Below, in pieces: positions 56,620 through 64,000 of a stretch of DNA of 64,000 nt. A program made the position numbers and the translations under genes. The notes below the pieces were generated by a model. It worked only from the letters and a program-made list of their open reading frames with translations, was not told the DNA's origin and made no database searches. This DNA is from Siphonodentalium dalli (taxonomy: Eukaryota; Mollusca; Scaphopoda; Gadilida; Siphonodentaliidae), in contig CP136068.1 of NCBI GenBank assembly GCA_032622095.1, positions 8,783,314 to 8,847,313 on the forward strand, given 5' to 3'. The number at the start of each line of letters is the position of its first letter. Within the stretch, counting starts at the first letter, position 1.

Positions 56620-57520
56620 ACCTACAAAATAAGTATGTTAAAGAATATAAGAAAAAAATATTAAAATTGTAAAAAATAATAACAAATGATGAAAAATTGT
56701 TAGGCCAATGCATTCTCTTATATATGCGAGGCGACCTATGGTCGACTCGCATATATAAGAGAATGCATTGGCACAGGGTATATGGGTTGATACAAAAATC
56801 GGACCAAGCACTGAAAGGGTTAACATAGAACAGCATGTGGTATAAACATTGTTTACCTACCTATGTCATAGTAGGGGTGGCTCCACCTCGAGGTTGCATT
56901 GATTCATTGATTGTAAGCGACGCAAAGCAAAATTGGTCCAGCAAAGGCATATTATTCATGAATATCACAGGCTGGGACCTTCCTACTGTGACATACGTTG
57001 TTATGGAACAGGAAGTAACTAAGAGAAATATTACCTGCATTGTTTGTTTTTTTTAATGTTATAAACTTTCGTGTCAGAACATCAAAACGTAAGCCAGAGT
57101 AGAGATTCATGGCATGATGTATAGCATCACATGGGTGTTTGTTTGTTTGTTTGGTCTGTGTTGTTGTTTTGTTGTTAATAAGCTCAAGATCTCCATTCTG
57201 ATAACCCTTTCATGGCGGGAGCTGCACTGGTGCAACATTAATGACCATATGCCAATGCATTTTCTGATATTTATAATTTTTTATCCATTTTTCTTACATT
57301 CTTTAACAATTTTTATAATTTATTCTTACATTCTTTAACATGTTTATATTGTTTTATAAGTTTTTCTTACATTTTTTATAAATTTTTATAATTTTTTCTT
57401 ACATTTTTAACAATTATAAAAAGTAATATAAACTTTGTTAGGCCAATGCATTCTCTTATATATGCGAGGCGACCTATGGTCGACTCGCATATATAAGAGA
57501 ATGCATTGGCACAGGGTTTT
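56620..57520. repeat. More fragments of the hairpin MITE family
   Basis: Hairpins built on 'gccaatgcattctcttatat' occur at 56,702-56,774 and 57,441-57,510, each followed by 'acaggg'. 'ctgaaagggttaa' (56,811-56,823) and 'taaccctttcatgg' (57,202-57,215) look like TTAA-type termini of a related sub-family. AT-rich spacers ('ttcttacattctttaacaa') repeat at 57,288-57,415. At 57,060-57,180 lies unrelated sequence homologous to 11,680-11,750. The whole is a pile-up of nested copies. Confidence 0.6.
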
Positions 57521-57870
57521 CGCAAAAATTCAGGAAGCTCCAGTTGGTGGAATTACCGACGGAACATTCATTAGTTTGTTTGCAACCACTTCCCAGCTCC
57601 CTGTAACGTATGACCTTTTTAAAACTCGCGATGCATGGTCTTCCTCGCAATAAATAGAGCAAGGCATAACGACATTCAATATATATAAAAAATGGTTAAG
57701 ACGCACAAGGTTGATGATATTGTTGTGTTCCATTTAGTATGATTGGATACTGACCCGACATGCGGTGAGTAAATGTCAAACCAACCTTTAATTCAACAAT
57801 ACAAGATCAAAATCCAACTAGTAATAATGTACTGCCATTTTAAACAATAATATGATCATACGCAAGAGTA
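57521..57870. repeat. Copy B of the segment at 11,765-12,066
   Basis: Shared phrases include 'cattcattagtttgttt', 'catggtcttcctcgca', 'tgttgtgttccatttagtat', 'aaaccaacctt' and 'tactgccatttt'. The Gypsy element in copy A sits immediately after 'ccattttaa'. This copy continues instead into other sequence. Confidence 0.7.
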
Positions 57871-57994
57871 ATTGACGAACCAAATCTAAAACAATCACAT
57901 AGGGGTTTCTGCATGTAGCGCTTAAAACAATTCTTGTCAAAATCACTTTATAGATTGCCACCAAATAAGATTCACATACATTAGGCTATATATA

Positions 57995-58745
57995 TAACTA
58001 GAAGGTGATCCGACTTCGTCCGGGCATTGACCTTGAATTGTCTATTTTGAAGGCCAATGTCAAGTGGGGTCACGATTTGACCCGTCCAAAACACTGCCCG
58101 AACAAAAGTACCCGACAAAAGTACCCGTCGAAATCCATCCGGTTTTACCCGATTTGACCTTGAATTGATCATTTTGAAGGTCAATGTCAGGTCGGGGTCA
58201 CGATTTGACCCGTCCAAAACACCCAGTGGACAAAAGTAACCCTATGTATAAAATTTCGTCGAAATATCATCAAAATTGGCGATTTGACCTTGAATTGACC
58301 CGACTTCAAGGTCAATGTCACGTCGCACGGGCAAATGAATATGCTTATGAGACTCCCCATACGAAAGTACTCCCACATACCAAGTTTCATCGAAATCCCG
58401 TGATATTCGGGCGTTTGACATTGAAATGACCCGATTTCAAGGCCAAGGTCACGTCGCACAGGCAAATTAATATGCTTATGAAACTCCCCATACGAAAGTA
58501 CCCCCACATACCAAGTTTCATCAAAATCCCGTGATATTCGGGCGTTTGACCTTGAAATGACCCGATCTCAAGGTCAAGGTCACGTCGCACGGGTAAATTA
58601 ATAGGCCCATGTCACTCCCCAGCCGAAAATTCCCACACATACCAAGTTTCATCGAAATCGGCTCCTCCGTTTTCGAGTCCATCGATTACAGACAGACACA
58701 CACACACACAGACACACACACACACATATCTTCCAAACTATATAA
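57995..58745. repeat. ~120-bp core tandem repeats ending in a CA microsatellite
   Basis: About five units contain 'gaccttgaa', 'aaggtcaatgtca', 'cgtcgcacgggcaaat' and 'ataccaagtttcatcgaaat'. They end in a (CA)n stretch at about 58,693-58,726. Units 3-5 are the most alike. Tandem cores plus a terminal microsatellite parallel the insertion at 9,821-10,335. No ORF of significance. Confidence 0.7.
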
Positions 58746-59514
58746 TAGATAGATTATAAATAGTTATATATGTTGTCGAGAGTGCATGAAACTGAAACTA
58801 ACCATTAGGCCTATATTATTTTGCCTGCTGGGGGAGGATGTTCATTTCAATCCTAACATGTCATCATGTCAATTTCAACGATAGTCGACAAACAACGTCA
58901 TCGTGTAACTTTCACCATTGACCAAATTCGCGTGGAACTGAATGTATCTTCTGCTTTGTTCATAAGTATGTGTTTTCATTCTATTCAAGAAAATAGGATA
59001 TATATATGGATTATCAGATGCATGTAAGTATGCAGACTAAATGATAACAATCAAATCCACATTACATATTATCTTATTTCCTTTCGCACGGTATAGTCTC
59101 TACAGAACCATGTATTATTGATCAACTGCTGTGCAACAGTTGGAAAATAAAGCTTTGATATACACGTTGATCGTGTTGAGTTGTGGTGATTTTAGTTTAT
59201 TTATGATTTGATCAAGTATAGTGCCGGAGTAGACCCGTTAGAAATTCATTATTGACCTACTTTCCCTTATAAATAAGAACAAATAAATGATTTTATGACG
59301 TTTATATAAATAGGAGAATGTTGCACATCGACTGATTTGTGTTGGCCTCTTGACAGCCGATTACGACAATAATGCTTTGGTCCCACCGATCTACATTGCG
59401 ACATTCGCGCTCCAAAAATTCAACAATTGGAGCGTCGTATTAGATAATAATTGGTGACGTCACAAAATCAGATATAGCCTATATACGACACAAAGCGTCC
59501 GGCTTTGGTTCGTT
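58746..59514. other. Non-coding stretch
   Basis: Nothing recognised apart from ordinary AT-rich sequence. It has no counterpart in copy A, so it is either an insertion in copy B or was deleted in copy A. Confidence 0.5.
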
Positions 59515-60400
59515 AATACTGGGGGATGATCCCGGTGCCACAAATCACTGTGTCAAACAACCGATAACCTGCATCATCCATACAACAGAGGGAATGCAAA
59601 TATGAGTGTGCATATTCATACGTATTGATTGATATAAACACACACGTGCCACCTCCCAAGATCAGTGCAGTTGTATATACCAGAAACGTTTGAGTTTAGA
59701 AGGTTATTCATAACAGTTTGACAACAGTATATGCAAACATACCTGATAAGATTATTCGTCTGTGGAAGGTAGTTATGATATATAATTTATAATATAGCTT
59801 ACAACACTATAATAGCTGCATTAGTATTCTAAACACAATACGGAATTTGTGTAACACTTTCCGAATTAACTAAAAGGTTGAGCATCACTGTTTTTTATTT
59901 GATCTATTTTGTATATGTGGTGCTTCAATTGTTCAATCATAGACTGAGAAAATAAATCGCACGGAAGGTCTGACTATTAGATGGTAGATCAGATGCTAGG
60001 ATTTTACTTCGCCGCAACTCAATTGATAAAGGTGTTATATGTATGTATATCGACACAAGCAAACAACTAATGTTCACTCACCTCGTTGCCACGATGTACA
60101 TCGACACCAGCATCTAGCTAACGTTCACTCACCTCAGTTCTCGGGGCTCTTAATTCTGATTTTAGTGCAGTGCATATAACATTTTGGAACATGTAATCTA
60201 ATTTGCGCTCAATGCATGCATGGGCCCAAATGGAAATATGCTGTCTATCGCAATTAAGTGACTGTAATACCACCATCTGAAAATAATACATATCTTAGAC
60301 TGCATTCATAGAGTTTTTTAAATATATAATTGTTTTAATGACCCATCATTATCACATCAGGTAATTTTAATATTCCACACCGTTGATGTAATTATATCAG
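59515..60400. repeat. Third copy of the inverted-repeat arm and its inner flank
   Basis: It matches 19,705-20,150 plus 20,650-21,290 on the same strand, and 5,270-6,240 inverted. It lacks the 495-bp insertion found at 20,150-20,645, which defines that insertion. It has about two units of the ~58-bp minisatellite (60,040-60,145). The match fades at about 60,400, short of the full arm. Confidence 0.7.
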
Positions 60401-61267
60401 AGTGTGTGAATCTACATACATGTAGCTCACGTGGTTATCGGTAGTTGTTGGTATGTCCATTCGTATTAATGAGCTGACTGCATTGTCACATAACAACAGT
60501 TGTGTATGCTATATATAGATGTATAGTATATATAGCAATATACTTTTTAATATGAATCGTAAATAACACGTTTTGGAGCAACACACACGCTGTGCCTGGA
60601 ATTTGCTTTTTATCGGCGACATAACTCTAAGAATAATTTATGTAACAGCATACAATGGCCCCGATGGAGACGACATGACAAGTATTGTCATGGATTGTGC
60701 AATCTTGTCTGGATTATGGCCCACAAAGCCAACATGACTTAAATGACGTCATGAGCCATGCCATGACGTCTTCTCTTGTTTGCATTAAGCTAACTAACGA
60801 AATTGGTCTAAATGAAAATAGTATGCCAAAATCACATGGGAATTCTTCGGAAGTTGTGAAGTTGACAATTTTATTTTCTTATCGCTGGTCCACTGCCGAT
60901 TCCGCAATTTAACAATCTACATACAGTTGCTTGCCGGAAGTCACGTCAGTTTCACAAACTACACGCCACTAGAATTTTGCTCATCGCAATAGAAAATATA
61001 GACAAATTATATGACGTCATCTGCGCCTAAGGTATGAGCACCAACTCGCGCTTCGCGCGCTTGTGGTTGCTACTATGTATGATGTAACCATGTATGCTTG
61101 TTTAATTGTTTATTCTCTTTACTCAACATGCAACATGAGTATTGAGACATTTGACGTAATATTTAAATGGTAAAACATCAACATTAAACCTGATTGTGTA
61201 TCAATATTGGAATCCATGTTCAGACTTGTACTCTTCCCAACTCTCGGTGAATGGGCTTCATTTTAAA
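60401..61267. other. Non-coding stretch
   Basis: No gene recognised. Small self-complementary patches lie at 60,508-60,540 ('gctatatatag...ctatatatagc') and 61,045-61,062 ('tcgcgcttcgcgcgc'). Confidence 0.5.
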
Positions 61268-61440
61268 GATGTCACAGTAGCCGAGGTGGTTAGGTCGTGA
61301 ACACGATAATCGCGCTCAGGGCTAGATGTGGTTGCGCGGGTTCTATCCCCGACATGTGCGAAACTCTCAAATGATATTGTCCTGTGTATGGTACGTTTCG
61401 CGTCCCATCGACAACTTAAAGGGATCGGCGGACTTCGTTG
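61268..61440 (+). mobile_element. tRNA-derived SINE (head region)
   Basis: 'tagccgaggtggttagg' fits the RNA polymerase III A box and 'gggttctatcccc' fits the B box (GGTTCnAnnCC). They are about 60 bp apart, as in a tRNA gene. The sequence does not fold into a proper tRNA (there is no matching acceptor stem) and continues into an unrelated body up to about 61,440. A tRNA-derived SINE is therefore more likely than a functional tRNA. No poly-A tail or target duplication is evident. Confidence 0.6.
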
Positions 61441-64000
61441 TAGGTTATAATTTGTAAATAACATTTATCAAATTATGATAATTTCCTCAAGCAGATACTA
61501 ATAGTATAGCATAGTGATGATATGCATGCGATTATTTATTCACAAAACACGCTTTGTATGCGAGAAAATCCAGGGCGAGTGTTGTTTAGTTTCTCGCAAA
61601 AAGAAACGCAGTTGATTCTTTATAAGCAGAGTCACGAAATTGCGTCATTTCCTTATTTAGATTCGCTCGCATTATACGTCGGTTGTAAAACCCCTAATTT
61701 GGTGCGTCTACAACTTACAACAACAAATAAATTTTCATTGGACGATCCGGTAGTTCCAATTGTTTGTCTATAAACAAACGGTTCTGTAACGTGTTTTATA
61801 TTTTTTTTACAAAAAACTCATAATGCTACTCATAGTAAATTCCTTATTTGGTATGTATTACCATATATAGGTTAGGAGAAAATACTACAGCGCAACGGAC
61901 CATTTCATTGGACGATCCGGTAGTTCCAAGCGTTTTTCTATAAACACACGGTGCTGTAACGTTATTGGTGTTTGTTTACACAACAAAGCGTACAAACGTG
62001 ACAATAACATGCAATGTACGCGATATTTATTATCTGTATAAGAACAACATATGTCTGTTATATAATATTTATTCCTGTTTATGACGATTTAACGGATGTG
62101 ACTATTTAAACAGCTATACCCACAGCGAAGACGGCTCGAATCTTTAAGCCGATGTCACATGTGCGTGCATGAACATGTACCAAAAACGTCGATGGCTGGG
62201 GTAATGCTGGACGCGTCAAAATTCAATGAATTAATTGCAATCATAACTACATGTACTTCGCAGGTGCATCATAACTTTTAACTTAATATGATTCAACCAA
62301 AACTATAGAAAACGTCAATTCTAACTTCATAATAATCGAGATCATTATTATAAGCCCACGTAGGCCTGGGCCGAAGGCCCAGCCCATAGAGGGCTCTGAG
62401 TGTACTGGGCGCGCACACTCGACGCTGGGAGAGCTGAATTGCAATACCGTTCCTTTGAAAATTTGTTTCTTAAAAATAGATGACCTTTGACATGCCCTAT
62501 TGAACTCTTGGTATCGTCTTTCCGAGTCACCTATTTAGCGATTGGATGATCGCGTTTGTCTTAACCAATCAGAATTAACGTTGTTCACAGACGGTTGTTA
62601 GGCAAGTGATGCTATTCAAACAAAGTTGAAAATCACCACCTCGGATTATTATTTCCACGAATTACCAATTACAACACACGCAGTGGGTGAGAAAAAAATG
62701 CTTACATTATGATATACAAGGTGAGTACATGTAGTGATGTACATGTTCAGTATCGGATGTAGGATGTACCATTGTACGCCTTGTTTGACCGCGAATGTAA
62801 CCAATTCCATGCGAGGGCAGACTGACTTTTGACCGTTGACTCTAACTTCTAAGTTCTAACTTAGTTCTCAGTGACTCGGGTTCAGAGTCATAATTCCACG
62901 ATTCACTCTTGCAACAAATTTCGAAATTACAATTTTAACGAATCAAGCATCTACCTCAATTGTGATTATACTTGTGAGTACTAATACTACTACTAGTATC
63001 TAACTATGTACACAGCGACAAAATTAATTTATGAACACAGTTTTGTCAAAGGTGTCATTACCTGCGACCAGAAATTATTTAGACAGAACGGAAGCTGATC
63101 CGATCGAATTCTCGCATTGTTGACTTAATCAGTTAATTGTCGATTGATAGAACACTGACATTAACCATTCTGCAATACCAAATGGCCTCACCTTCACCAC
63201 TACTAGTATGTTTATACACGTCTTCATCTTCAAGTTAATCACGATTTCAAGGAAATACCGTAGCGGGAATTGTCTTGGATCCAGCTATTATTTTTTGAAA
63301 CTTTCATCCTAATATTTGTAATAATAAAATAGTCTCTCGCTCATATATGAACATTATTATTTTTCGCTCAGTTTTAAATTTACGCAGCTACAGACACAGT
63401 TCTTATTCTTAATCGATGTTGAAGATATATTTGAGAATCGCCGGCATGCACAACATACATGCACATGTACTGCATTGCACCAGTACATATACAAAGTCCA
63501 AAAAAATATCCATGTTTCGACTGACCAAAATCCATGTTCAGGTCCTCAAACCTAATTTTGTTTCCTCGACAGCGATAATTTTTTGCCGAACTTTGTCGTT
63601 ACACACTTTTGCCTCTTCCTTTTATAAATACAAAACAAATTTAAACACAACTCCATCGTCACATGATCGTGAAAACACTATACATTAAACCTAAACAACT
63701 AGTCAACTATGCCGTACATTAAACCTAAACAACTATCATGTAAGCCTTCCATCATTATCAGTTTAACCATGCATTTTTTCGGTTTCCCCATGTAGGCCTA
63801 TCCATGTGTAAGCTGAGATATAAAATGGATTAACTTACTGAATGCGAAATCACTACATGATTTGTTGTTATGTTAAAACCCAATTGGTCTGTCTTTCAAT
63901 TCTTTTATTGTTTAGTCCGCTAACGATCAGTGAGAGCAAGTAAAATTACATTGTTCTCGTTTTGTTTCTCACAAGTAGAACTTTTCTGAAAGTAAATTTA
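61441..64000. other. Non-coding end of the window
   Basis: A ~60-bp segment with 'cattggacgatccggtagtt' at 61,733-61,792 recurs 170 bp later (61,903-61,962). 'cattaaacctaaacaacta' at 63,682-63,700 recurs at 63,716-63,734. No gene or transposon domain was recognised; the open frames are short. Confidence 0.5.

Noticed and set aside
61268-61352. A functional tRNA gene
   Set aside because: A and B boxes are present but no matching acceptor stem or clear anticodon arm can be drawn; a SINE head fits better.

Overview
This is an AT-rich, gene-poor window from an animal nuclear genome. The evidence is the density of eukaryotic transposable elements (a Ty3/Gypsy LTR retrotransposon with a tRNA-Pro primer site, a 5'-truncated LINE, TTAA-flanked and TTA-flanked non-autonomous DNA transposons, a tRNA-derived SINE head), many mini- and microsatellites, and consensus GT-AG splice signals. 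Prokaryotic gene organisation is absent. The mix of repeats would suit a marine lophotrochozoan such as a mollusc, but that is inference only. Most open frames under about 130 codons look like chance or repeat-derived frames.

Layout. 1-5,150: non-coding, with a degenerate repeat at 675-975. 5,155-21,420: a nested mosaic bounded by two arms of a >1 kb inverted repeat (5,155-6,240 and about 19,980-21,420). Inside it lie a 400-bp piggyBac-type MITE (6,265-6,664), a 4-kb foldback-like element (6,766-10,746) with three internal tandem arrays, and a decayed Gypsy element on the minus strand (12,067-19,696: gag, protease, RT/RNase H, integrase and an extra zinc-finger ORF). 21,419-24,900: a near-perfect 157-bp palindrome, a dispersed repeat, a Harbinger-like MITE and an interrupted 184-bp direct repeat. 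25,190-28,440: minisatellites. 28,440-33,260: nothing recognisable as a gene. 33,266-34,950: a dead LINE on the minus strand. 35,000-37,000: inverted-repeat elements.

37,103-46,757 holds the best candidate for a host gene. It has a signal-peptide exon ending in a consensus splice donor. About 9.36 kb further on, a consensus acceptor opens a phase-compatible exon encoding tandem 24-residue units, each ending in a Lys-Arg cleavage site. This is the layout of a secreted multi-copy peptide precursor. 41,289-48,420 carries further MITEs and repeat families, including a second, complete copy of the piggyBac-type MITE whose empty site can be read from sister repeats.

48,691-53,700: a satellite block, then an abruptly GC-rich island. 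The island encodes decayed pieces of a DNA-replication module in one orientation: a Cys-rich zinc protein, a family-B-type DNA polymerase remnant, an SF1 (Pif1/RecD-like) helicase and an HNH-type nuclease remnant. It resembles an integrated virus or a large self-replicating mobile element.

53,705-60,400: a second, diverged copy of much of the 6,766-21,420 mosaic, collinear but with different insertions and different tandem expansions. 60,400-64,000: non-coding, with one SINE head and a 170-bp-period repeat. The two mosaic copies act as each other's control and reveal insertion boundaries and which internal units expanded.
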